Part shown: positions 6,293-11,419 of the stretch, one piece after another
Layout of the letters: every line of letters starts with the position of its first letter
Numbering within the stretch: the first letter of the stretch is position 1
Assembly: GCA_007121115.1 (NCBI GenBank)
Contig: SKMI01000073.1
Location: forward strand, 1 to 11,419
Direction of reading: 5' to 3'
DNA from: Paracoccaceae bacterium
GTDB lineage: Bacteria > Pseudomonadota > Alphaproteobacteria > Rhodobacterales > Rhodobacteraceae
Length of the DNA: 11,419 nt
Made by a program: the position numbers and the translations under genes
Notes under the pieces: generated by a model
Database searches by the model: none
The model's input: the letters and a program-made list of their open reading frames with translations, nothing else
What the model was told of the DNA's origin: nothing

Positions 6293-7129
6293 TCAGAGCT
6301 CTTGGTCTCCATCCGGGTCCCTATTGTGCGCTTCACAATAAGCCCGCCAGAGGTCAGGGCGGCGTTCCTTGGTCAGCCTCTCGGCCATGTCCCGTCGCCA
6401 GTCGGCAACCTTGCCATGATCCCCGGACAGGAGAACTTCCGGGATGTCGCGGCCTTGCCAGCTGGCGGGGCGGGTGTAGTGTGGGTGCTCCAGCAGCCCT
6501 TCGGAAAACGACTCTTCCTCGGTGGATGCCTGATTCCCGAGCACGCGCGGTATAAGCCGGACCGTGGCATCGATCAAGGCCTGCGCGGCAATCTCGCCGC
6601 CCGAGAGGATGAAATCGCCAAGCGAGACCTCCTCAACCCCGAAATGATCGATCACCCGCTGGTCCAGCCCCTCGAACCGCCCGCAGATCAGCGTCATGCC
6701 CGCCCCCTGCGCCAGCGCCTGCGCGCGCGCCTGCGTGAAGGGCCGCCCGCGCGGCGACAGATAGATGATCGGCCACTGCCCACGGTCGGCGGGCGTGCCT
6801 TGCGCCGCGACGGACAGCGCGCGGGCCAAAACATCGGCGCGCAGCACCATGCCCGCGCCGCCGCCCGCGGGCGTGTCATCGACGTTGCGGTGCTTGCCCT
6901 CGCCAAAGCTGCGCAGGTCGATGGGGTCGAGCGCCCAGAGCCCCTGATCCAGCGCCCTGCCGGTCAGCGACAGGCCCAGTGTGCCTGGAAAGGCCTGCGG
7001 GAACAGCGTTATGACCTTCGCCCGCCAGGCTCCGGCGACCCTGCGACTGTCGGCCATCAGGTCCCGCGGCTGGAGCGAGACAACCGGCTGCACCCGCCCG
7101 TGTGACCGTGGTTTGCCAGGCGCGCTCAT
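6293..7129 (-). CDS. trmD: tRNA (guanine-37-N1)-methyltransferase
   Basis: TrmD methylates N1 of G37 next to the anticodon in a subset of tRNAs using S-adenosylmethionine, preventing +1 frameshifting. The 278-residue product contains VDDTPAGGGAGMVL (83-96) and the trefoil-knot SAM-binding segments YLSPRGRPF (123-131), LICGRFEGLDQRVI (147-160) and SLGDFILSGGE (169-179). By alignment with E. coli TrmD, the catalytic Asp169 and Arg154 correspond to Asp172 and Arg158. EGLLEHPHYTRP is also typical. The start at 7129 overlaps the upstream ORF stop as ATGA, which suggests translational coupling. It leaves about 34 residues ahead of the usual first strand (AKVITLFPQAF). Met25 (7057) is an alternative start with a poor RBS. 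The enzyme call is firm; the exact N-terminus is less so. Confidence 0.95.
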   Translation of the reverse strand: MSAPGKPRSHGRVQPVVSLQPRDLMADSRRVAGAWRAKVITLFPQAFPGTLGLSLTGRALDQGLWALDPIDLRSFGEGKHRNVDDTPAGGGAGMVLRADVLARALSVAAQGTPADRGQWPIIYLSPRGRPFTQARAQALAQGAGMTLICGRFEGLDQRVIDHFGVEEVSLGDFILSGGEIAAQALIDATVRLIPRVLGNQASTEEESFSEGLLEHPHYTRPASWQGRDIPEVLLSGDHGKVADWRRDMAERLTKERRPDLWRAYCEAHNRDPDGDQEL

Positions 7130-8073
7130 GTCTCTGCCCCATCACCGCTGCGCAACCGCGCGGCCAACGCCTCCAGCGCCTCGCACAGGTCCGCGTCCTC
7201 GATCACATAGCGGTCGGCAACCCGGTCGATCCGGTCGGGCGCCGGGAAATCCGCCGCCACGCCGGGCACCAGGTCCAGCAACCCGTCCGCCTTCATCGCC
7301 CAGAGCGCCAGCGCCGCCTCGCAATCCTCGGCGGCGATCACGTCGAAGATGCGCGCGGCCAGCTTCTCGCCCCGCAGCACGTGGCTGGCATGGGGGTCGG
7401 CCATCAGCGCCACCAGCGCCAGACGGTCGCGCACTGGCGCCGCGTCGGCCCGCCGGAAAAGCGCCTCGGCCACCGCCTCCGCCCCGGCGGGCTCCAGCGC
7501 GGGGGTGATCGCTTCCACAAGCGCGTGATAGCCCGGCGCGCTGCGGTCCAGCGCATCAAGGCGCTCTGCCAGCGCCGCCAGCGCCTCACGCTGCTGCGCG
7601 GGGTCGATGCCTGCTTCGGGCTCCGGTTCGGGCTCCGGGTCCGGCTTCGGTTCCGGGTCGGGAGGAGTGTCCGGCTCCGTCGCGTCTCCCAGCGACCCGG
7701 CAGCCTCCTGCGAAACCCGGACCAGTTCGGCCAGTTCTTCGGGCGGCACCCGGATCAACCGTCCCAGCAACAGCGCCCCCACCGCCACGGCAATCAGAAG
7801 CCATGCGGGCAGAACCGCATCCGCCCAGAGCCCCGCCGCATGACCCAACCCCATCAGCAACGCCACAACCGCCCCCTGCGCGGTCAGCGCGGCGGCCAGC
7901 GGCATCGGGGTTTCGCCCCCCGGCGCCTGCACGCCGAGGAACCAGAGCGCGAACACCGCCCAGAAGACGATCCACAGCACCGGATCGAAGCCGGCAAGCC
8001 CGGCAGCAAAAGGCGTCACCAGCACGATACTGCCCAGGATCGTGGTCAGCCGCAGACGCAATTGCAGGCTCAT
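7126..8073 (-). CDS. Unrecognised membrane protein with Pro/Glu linker, between rimM and trmD
   Basis: I do not recognise this 315-residue protein. The N-terminal ~106 residues contain about four hydrophobic stretches (roughly 10-27, 31-48, 58-78 and 85-105). Next come an acidic-flanked helix (PPEELAELVRVSQEAAG, 110-126) and a Pro/Glu/Asp linker at 133-154 made of repeated PEP/PDP units. The Ala/Leu-rich, probably helical C-terminal region (155-315) contains RLDALDRSAPGYHALVEA, EALFRRADAAPVRDRLALVA and a terminal DLCEALEALAARL. No catalytic motif is visible. The start at 8073 overlaps the rimM stop as ATGA and has GGAGG 7 bases upstream; the stop overlaps the trmD start as ATGA. The open frame extends further upstream, but that part is antisense-frame noise over rimM. 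The tight coupling suggests co-expression with ribosome and tRNA maturation genes, without proving a functional link. Confidence 0.85.
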   Translation of the reverse strand: MSLQLRLRLTTILGSIVLVTPFAAGLAGFDPVLWIVFWAVFALWFLGVQAPGGETPMPLAAALTAQGAVVALLMGLGHAAGLWADAVLPAWLLIAVAVGALLLGRLIRVPPEELAELVRVSQEAAGSLGDATEPDTPPDPEPKPDPEPEPEPEAGIDPAQQREALAALAERLDALDRSAPGYHALVEAITPALEPAGAEAVAEALFRRADAAPVRDRLALVALMADPHASHVLRGEKLAARIFDVIAAEDCEAALALWAMKADGLLDLVPGVAADFPAPDRIDRVADRYVIEDADLCEALEALAARLRSGDGAET

Positions 8074-8573
8074 TCCGACGCCTCCGGCGGATCGGCCACG
8101 ATCCGGCCCGCGGCCAGATCGACGGTCGGCACCACGGCACGCGTAAAGGGCAGCAGTAACGGCTCGGCCCCGGCGCGACGAATCTCGAGGATGTCGCCCG
8201 CCCCGTGGTTCAGCACCGCCGCCACCCGGCCCAGCGGCGCGCCGCCGGTGTCCTGCACCGAAAGACCTATCAGGTCGGCATGGTAATACTCGTCCTCGTC
8301 GGTGGCGGGCAGGGCCGCGCGGTCGGCATAGAGCCGCAGTCCGCGCAGGGCGTCGGCGGCCTCGCGCGTCTCCACCCCCGAAAGCCGCGCCGCCAGCCCC
8401 CAGGCCACGGGCCGGTCCAGCGTCACGGTGAAGGATCGCGCGCCGTCTTCGGTCCAGAGCGGCCCGTAACCCGCAATCGCCTCCGGCTCGGCGCAAAAAC
8501 TCTTCAGCCGCACCGCCCCGCGCACACCAAAGGCCCCGGCAATGGCGCCGACACAGACCCTATCCGCGCTCAT
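8070..8573 (-). CDS. rimM: 16S rRNA processing / 30S maturation factor RimM
   Basis: RimM binds the 30S head near S19 and assists late 16S rRNA processing and 30S assembly. The 167-residue product has the N-terminal RimM barrel motif VCVGAIAGAFGVRGAVRLKSF (starting at residue 6), EDEYYHADLIGLSV at the domain junction, and the C-terminal PRC-barrel region with LLLPFTRAVVPTVDLAAGRIV near the end. Length is normal for the family. GAGGGG lies roughly 6-7 bases upstream of ATG 8573. It is 116 bases downstream of rpsP, separated by a structured intergenic element, and overlaps the following ORF by 4 bases (ATGA). The rpsP-rimM-trmD order is conserved in many bacteria, here with one extra gene inserted. 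Confidence 0.95.
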   Translation of the reverse strand: MSADRVCVGAIAGAFGVRGAVRLKSFCAEPEAIAGYGPLWTEDGARSFTVTLDRPVAWGLAARLSGVETREAADALRGLRLYADRAALPATDEDEYYHADLIGLSVQDTGGAPLGRVAAVLNHGAGDILEIRRAGAEPLLLPFTRAVVPTVDLAAGRIVADPPEASE

Positions 8574-8604
8574 GGCCAGCCCCTCATCCCGCGCGCCCTG
8601 CTGC

Positions 8605-8683
8605 CTTCATCTTGCCGAAAATACCTTCCGGGGGTGAGCCAGCCGCCTTGGCCTGGCGAGGGGGGCAGAAGGCCCCCTTCCCC
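8605..8683 (-). repeat. Composite intergenic element, copy 1 (two hairpins plus A/T core)
   Basis: Located between rpsP and rimM. From left to right it contains TTCATC (8606-8611), CGAAAATA (8616-8623), GGGGGTGA near 8630-8637, a 6-pair bulged stem around 8639-8656 (CCAG/CTGG arms plus GCC/GGC) and a 9-pair stem at 8658-8680 with one G-U pair. The same parts in the same order and inverted orientation recur at 9441-9517. On the minus strand the 9-pair hairpin starts 10 bases after the rpsP stop, so it could also attenuate transcription into rimM. Confidence 0.6.
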
Positions 8684-8689
8684 CGCGCG

Positions 8690-9043
8690 TCACTCGGCGC
8701 CGGCGGCCTCGGCCTTGGCGGCACGCTCGGCGGCGCGTTCCTTGGCCTTCTTGCCGGGTTCGGCCTTCTGCGGATTGTTGCGGGCAGCCTTCTCGCGCAG
8801 CCCGGCGGATTCGAGGAAACGCGCCACCCGGTCGGTGGGCTGGGCGCCCTGATCCAGCCAGTGCTGGATGCGCTCGACGTTCATGCGGATGCGGTCCTCG
8901 CTGTCCTTGGGCAGCAGCGGATTGTAGGTGCCGAGCTTTTCCAGAAAGCGACCGTCGCGCGGCATGCGGCTGTCGGCCGCGACAATTGCGTAATGCGGGC
9001 GCTTCTTGGAGCCGCCGCGGGCGAGTCGGATCTTCGTAGCCAT
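8690..9043 (-). CDS. rpsP: 30S ribosomal protein S16 with charged C-terminal tail
   Basis: S16 is a primary-binding 30S protein needed for assembly of the body of the small subunit. The 117-residue product begins MATKIRLARGGSKKRPHYAI and has DSRMPRDGRFLEKLGTYNPL and ERIQHWLDQGAQPTDRVARFL, diagnostic of S16. The core ends near residue 83. A tail of about 34 residues rich in Ala, Lys and Glu follows, longer than in E. coli S16 (82 residues); I recall such tails as common in alphaproteobacteria. GGAG lies about 8 bases upstream of ATG 9043. The upstream neighbour is chorismate mutase (61-base gap with a hairpin at 9073-9093); a structured repeat element follows the stop. The identification is firm. 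Confidence 0.96.
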   Translation of the reverse strand: MATKIRLARGGSKKRPHYAIVAADSRMPRDGRFLEKLGTYNPLLPKDSEDRIRMNVERIQHWLDQGAQPTDRVARFLESAGLREKAARNNPQKAEPGKKAKERAAERAAKAEAAGAE

Positions 9044-9072
9044 TGTGTCATCTCCTTGTCATGGCATGGGGA

Positions 9073-9093
9073 GCCGCCCCGCAAGGGTGCGGC
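9073..9093 (-). promoter_or_regulatory. Hairpin in the chorismate mutase-rpsP gap
   Basis: GCCGC (9073-9077) pairs with GCGGC (9089-9093) and CCC (9078-9080) with GGG (9085-9087), leaving one bulged base and a four-base loop (UUGC on the minus-strand RNA; GCAA on the other). It ends some 20 bases before the rpsP Shine-Dalgarno. It could be a terminator for the upstream gene or an rpsP leader element; no T-run is seen. Confidence 0.35.
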
Positions 9094-9104
9094 CGAAGCT
9101 TGGG

Positions 9105-9401
9105 TCATTTCTGCATCCGCTCGTGGTGACGGATCACCTCCGAGATGATGAAGTTCAGGAATTTCTTGGCGAATTCGGGGTCCAGATCGGCCTCTTTGGC
9201 GAGCCATTCCAGCCGCTCGATCTGGCGTTCCTCGCGCGCCGGGTCCGAGGGCGGCAGGTTGTGCGCGGCCTTCAGCCGACCCACCGCCTGGGTGTGCTTG
9301 AACCGCTCCCCCAGCGTGTAGACGAGGATCGCGTCCAGCCGGTCGATGCTGTCGCGGTGATCGGCCAGCAACTCGGCGGCGCGGGCGGCGGGGTCGGTCA
9401 T
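9105..9401 (-). CDS. Chorismate mutase, AroQ class, stand-alone
   Basis: The 98-residue all-helical product matches monofunctional AroQ chorismate mutases, which rearrange chorismate to prephenate for phenylalanine and tyrosine synthesis in the cytosol. By hand alignment to the E. coli P-protein mutase domain, Arg16 (HRDSIDRLD), Arg33 (LGERF), Lys44 (VGRLK), Asp53, Arg56 and Glu57 match the active-site residues Arg11, Arg28, Lys39, Asp48, Arg51 and Glu52. The Gln88 position seems to be His93 or Glu94. No prephenate dehydratase or DAHP synthase domain is fused. The ATG at 9401 has AGGAG only 4 bases upstream, slightly short spacing. It lies between two structural elements: a repeat copy on the GNAT side and a hairpin before rpsP. 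The family call is strong. Why it sits in a translation cluster is unclear, although I recall this neighbourhood in related genomes. Confidence 0.9.
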   Translation of the reverse strand: MTDPAARAAELLADHRDSIDRLDAILVYTLGERFKHTQAVGRLKAAHNLPPSDPAREERQIERLEWLAKEADLDPEFAKKFLNFIISEVIRHHERMQK

Positions 9402-9440
9402 CGGGCTCCTGCCTTGGCGTTTGGGCGGCTTGGCTGGCGG

Positions 9441-9517
9441 AGGAGGGGGGCTGTCTGCCCCCCTCTGGCCCGTGCCGGGCCATTCACCCCCCGAGGATAT
9501 TTTCGCACAGATGATGC
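9441..9517 (+). repeat. Composite intergenic element, copy 2 (two hairpins plus A/T core)
   Basis: Between the GNAT and chorismate mutase genes. A perfect 9-pair hairpin GAGGGGGGC/GCCCCCCTC (9443-9451, 9457-9465) is followed at once by TGGCCC/GGGCCA (9466-9471, 9477-9482), then TTCACCCCC and TATTTTCG (9498-9505) and AGATGA. TATTTTCG and TCTGCCCCCC (9454-9463) are exact reverse complements of bases 8616-8623 and 8660-8669 in copy 1. I recall very similar sequences as common intergenic elements in Rhodobacterales, but cannot verify this here. Confidence 0.6.
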
Positions 9518-9522
9518 AGCGG

Positions 9523-10059
9523 TCATGCTGGTGCCTCGCCCGGGTCGGCGGCGGAAGGGTGGCGCCAGATCTGCACCGGCCATTCGATCAGCACCGCGTC
9601 GCGTTCCACCGTCGCGCCGAGGCGCTGCGCGAGGGCTTGCGAGCGGATATTGGCCGGGTCGATGCAGGAGATCACGCGGTCGAGGCCCTGGTGGCAAGCG
9701 GCGTGGGCGCGCGCGGCGCGGGCGCCTTCGTAGGCGAGGCCGCGGCCTTCGAACCCGTCGTAGATATGCCAGCCGAGTTCGGGTTCCGGCCAGCCGTCGT
9801 TGAAGATCATGCCGATCCGCCCGGCAGTGGCGCCGGTTGCGCGGCATTCCAGCATCCACATGCCGAAGCCGCGCAGCGCCCAGTGTCCGAAGGCGCCGAG
9901 GAACGAAACCCAGCTGCGATAGCGCGGATAGGGGCCGCCGACGTGGCGCGACCGCTCGGAGGCGCCGAAGGCGGCGAAGGCTTCGAAATCGCGCTCTTCC
10001 GGGCCGCGCAGGATCAGCCGGTCGGTGGTGATCCGGGGGATATCCAGGCTCAGGCTCAC
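9523..10059 (-). CDS. GNAT-family N-acetyltransferase (RimJ/RimL-like)
   Basis: The 178-residue product resembles the RimJ/RimL (Acetyltransf_3) branch of GNAT enzymes, which transfer acetyl from acetyl-CoA to an amine; the substrate cannot be inferred. Features are the opening ITTDRLILRGPEERDFEAF (residues 10-28), strands RIGMIFND and ELGWHIYDGF, the acetyl-CoA pyrophosphate-binding loop GRGLAYEGA (105-113, the Q/RxxGxG/A motif) and NIRSQALAQRLGA (137-149). The start is GTG at 10059, whose GTGA overlaps the ffh stop by 4 bases; this overlap supports the start despite a weak RBS (GGGG about 8 bases upstream). The gene is thus coupled to ffh. A ribosomal-protein acetyltransferase role would suit the location but is only a guess, since many members of this branch act on other substrates. 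Confidence 0.85.
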   Translation of the reverse strand: MSLSLDIPRITTDRLILRGPEERDFEAFAAFGASERSRHVGGPYPRYRSWVSFLGAFGHWALRGFGMWMLECRATGATAGRIGMIFNDGWPEPELGWHIYDGFEGRGLAYEGARAARAHAACHQGLDRVISCIDPANIRSQALAQRLGATVERDAVLIEWPVQIWRHPSAADPGEAPA

Positions 10060-11419
10060 TTCTTGCGCCCCAGCCCTGAAAGCCCGCCGGGAAGTTTCAT
10101 TCCACCGCCCCCCATGCCGCCACCGAGCCCGCCGAGCTGTCGCGCGGCGGCCTGCATGGCGGCGGGGTCCATCTGCGAGGGGTCCGGCATGGCGTCCTGA
10201 CCCTTGCCGAACATGCTGCCCATGGCCTGTTTCAGCATCCCCTTCTTGCCCAGGCGTTTCATCATGTCGGCCATCTGGCGGTGCTGTTTCAGAAGCTTGT
10301 TCAGTTCCGAGACCTCCAGCCCCGCGCCCTTGGCGATGCGCTTCTTGCGGCTGGCCTGCAGGACCGCGGGGTTGGCGCGTTCCTTCCGGGTCATCGAGTT
10401 GATCAGCGCGATCTGGCGCTTGATCATGGTGTCGTCGAAGCCCGCGGCCTCGGCCTGCTTCGACATCTTGCCCATGCCGGGCATCATGCCCATCACGGAC
10501 TGCATGCCGCCCATCTTGACCATCTGCTCAAGCTGGCCCTTCAGGTCGTTCATGTTGAACTGGCCCTTCTGGAAGCGCTTCATCATGCGCTCGGCCTGCT
10601 CGACCTCCAGCGTCTCCTGCGCCTTTTCCACCAGCGCGACGATATCGCCCATTCCGAGGATGCGCCCGGCGATACGCTGCGGATCGAAGACCTCGAGCGC
10701 GTCGGTCTTTTCGCCCAGACCGACGAAGCGGATCGGCTTGCCGGTGACCGCGCGCATGGAAAGCGCCGCGCCGCCGCGCCCGTCGCCGTCCATCCGGGTC
10801 AGGATCACGCCCGAGACGCCCAGCTTGCCGTCGAACTCGGCGGCCACGTTCACCGCGTCCTGCCCGGTCAGGCCATCGACGACCAGAAGCGTTTCGCGCG
10901 GGGCGGCGACGTCGCGCACCGCCTGCACCTCGTCCATCAGCACTTCGTCGATGTGCAGCCGCCCGGCGGTGTCCAGCAGGAACACGTCATAGCCGCCCAG
11001 CGTGGCCTGCTGCTTGGCGCGCTGGGCGATCTGCACTGCCGTCTGGCCCTGAACGATCGGCAGCGTGTCCACGCCGATCTGGGCGCCCAGAATCGCCAGC
11101 TGCTCCATGGCCGCCGGGCGGTTGGTGTCGAGCGAGGCCATCAGCACCCGCTTGCCCTCGCGCTCGCTCAGGCGCCGGGCCAGTTTGGCGGTGGTGGTGG
11201 TCTTGCCCGAGCCCTGCAGGCCGACCATGAGGATCGGCGCGGGCGGGTTGTCGATCTTCAGCTTGCCGGGGTCGCCCTCGCCCGTGAGCGTGGCGATGAG
11301 TTCGTCATGGACGATCTTGACCACCTGCTGGCCCGGCGTGATGGACTTCATCACCGCCGCGCCCGTGGCCTTCGCCTGCACGCGCTTGATGAAATCGCGC
11401 GTCACGGCGAGCGAGACAT
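10056..11419 (-). CDS. ffh: Signal recognition particle protein Ffh (SRP54), 5' end cut off
   Basis: Ffh is the GTPase of the bacterial signal recognition particle. With 4.5S RNA it binds signal sequences of nascent membrane proteins and docks with FtsY. The frame is open to the right edge (DVSLAVTRDFIKRV is readable), so the GTG at 11405 is internal; roughly 45 N-terminal residues are missing. Visible GTPase motifs, numbered from that GTG, are G1 GLQGSGKTTTTAKL (62-75), DTNRPAAMEQL (93-103), DTAGRL (145-150) and TRMDGDGRGG (203-212). The Met-rich M domain follows, with the signal-binding loop around MVKMGGMQSVMGMMPGMGKM, the 4.5S RNA-binding SRKKRIAKGAG (352-362), and a flexible Gly/Met-rich C-terminus ending GLGRKK. 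The stop TGA overlaps the GNAT GTG start. It is the first visible gene of the minus-strand cluster. The identification is certain. Confidence 0.97.
   Translation of the reverse strand, partial: VSLAVTRDFIKRVQAKATGAAVMKSITPGQQVVKIVHDELIATLTGEGDPGKLKIDNPPAPILMVGLQGSGKTTTTAKLARRLSEREGKRVLMASLDTNRPAAMEQLAILGAQIGVDTLPIVQGQTAVQIAQRAKQQATLGGYDVFLLDTAGRLHIDEVLMDEVQAVRDVAAPRETLLVVDGLTGQDAVNVAAEFDGKLGVSGVILTRMDGDGRGGAALSMRAVTGKPIRFVGLGEKTDALEVFDPQRIAGRILGMGDIVALVEKAQETLEVEQAERMMKRFQKGQFNMNDLKGQLEQMVKMGGMQSVMGMMPGMGKMSKQAEAAGFDDTMIKRQIALINSMTRKERANPAVLQASRKKRIAKGAGLEVSELNKLLKQHRQMADMMKRLGKKGMLKQAMGSMFGKGQDAMPDPSQMDPAAMQAAARQLGGLGGGMGGGGMKLPGGLSGLGRKK

Noticed and set aside
6241..6336. Upstream start for L19 adding 32 residues
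   Set aside because: L19 starts at MNLIAQ; the extension overlaps trmD's 3' end and has no family support.
7612..7677. CRISPR or tandem-repeat array
   Set aside because: The repeating DNA is the in-frame coding of a Pro/Glu linker, with no spacers or conserved long repeats.
7102..8286. 394-codon plus-strand open frame
   Set aside because: It is antisense to trmD's 5' end, the membrane ORF and rimM, which have RBSs, ATGA couplings and (for trmD and rimM) clear family motifs. The product is Arg/Gln/His-rich, typical of the shadow frame of a GC-rich gene.
8074..8496. Extended N-terminus (141 residues) for the rimM-trmD ORF
   Set aside because: That stretch overlaps rimM out of frame and is Arg/Gly-rich. 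The ATG at 8073 has GGAGG 7 bases upstream and an ATGA overlap.

Overview
The window looks like a chromosomal segment of a high-GC alphaproteobacterium, most likely from the Rhodobacterales (Rhodobacter/Roseobacter group). The reasons are the MipZ-type cell-division ATPase, the cysteine-free L31, the ffh-rpsP-rimM-trmD-rplS gene set, and a composite intergenic element of a kind I recall from that group. Both edges cut a gene: mmsA on the left and ffh on the right.

Left part (1-4063): mmsA (+, lacks its N-terminus) converges on lldD (-) across a 300-base interval rich in hairpins. lldD is divergent from a secreted lytic murein transglycosylase gene (+). The lldD/transglycosylase gap holds an inverted repeat whose half-sites resemble those of PdhR/LldR-type regulators, just upstream of the lldD start.

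Middle (4064-5621): the first ~400 bases show no convincing gene and carry one terminator-like hairpin. They are followed by an unlisted 59-codon small ORF (4472-4651, +) with a well-spaced ribosome binding site, which converges on mipZ (-). The region between mipZ and rpmE holds a compact terminator-like hairpin and a larger bulged stem-loop in the presumed mipZ leader.

Right part (5622-11419, all minus strand, so read right to left): ffh, a GNAT acetyltransferase, an AroQ-type chorismate mutase, rpsP, rimM, an unrecognised membrane protein, trmD, rplS and rpmE. This is a translation, ribosome-maturation and protein-targeting cluster. ffh/GNAT, rimM/orf and orf/trmD each overlap by 4 bases (GTGA or ATGA), which suggests translational coupling. 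The least ordinary gene is the 315-codon ORF locked between rimM and trmD. It has about four N-terminal membrane segments, a Pro/Glu linker and a C-terminal soluble region I cannot assign. Two inverted copies of a structured intergenic element (8605-8683 and 9441-9517) bracket rpsP and the chorismate mutase gene.

The segment is mainly housekeeping. I see no CRISPR array, transposase, phage gene, tRNA or rRNA, and no clear multi-gene novel system. The best leads are the rimM-trmD membrane protein, the 59-residue ORF, the two-copy intergenic element, the lldD operator candidate and the mipZ leader structure.
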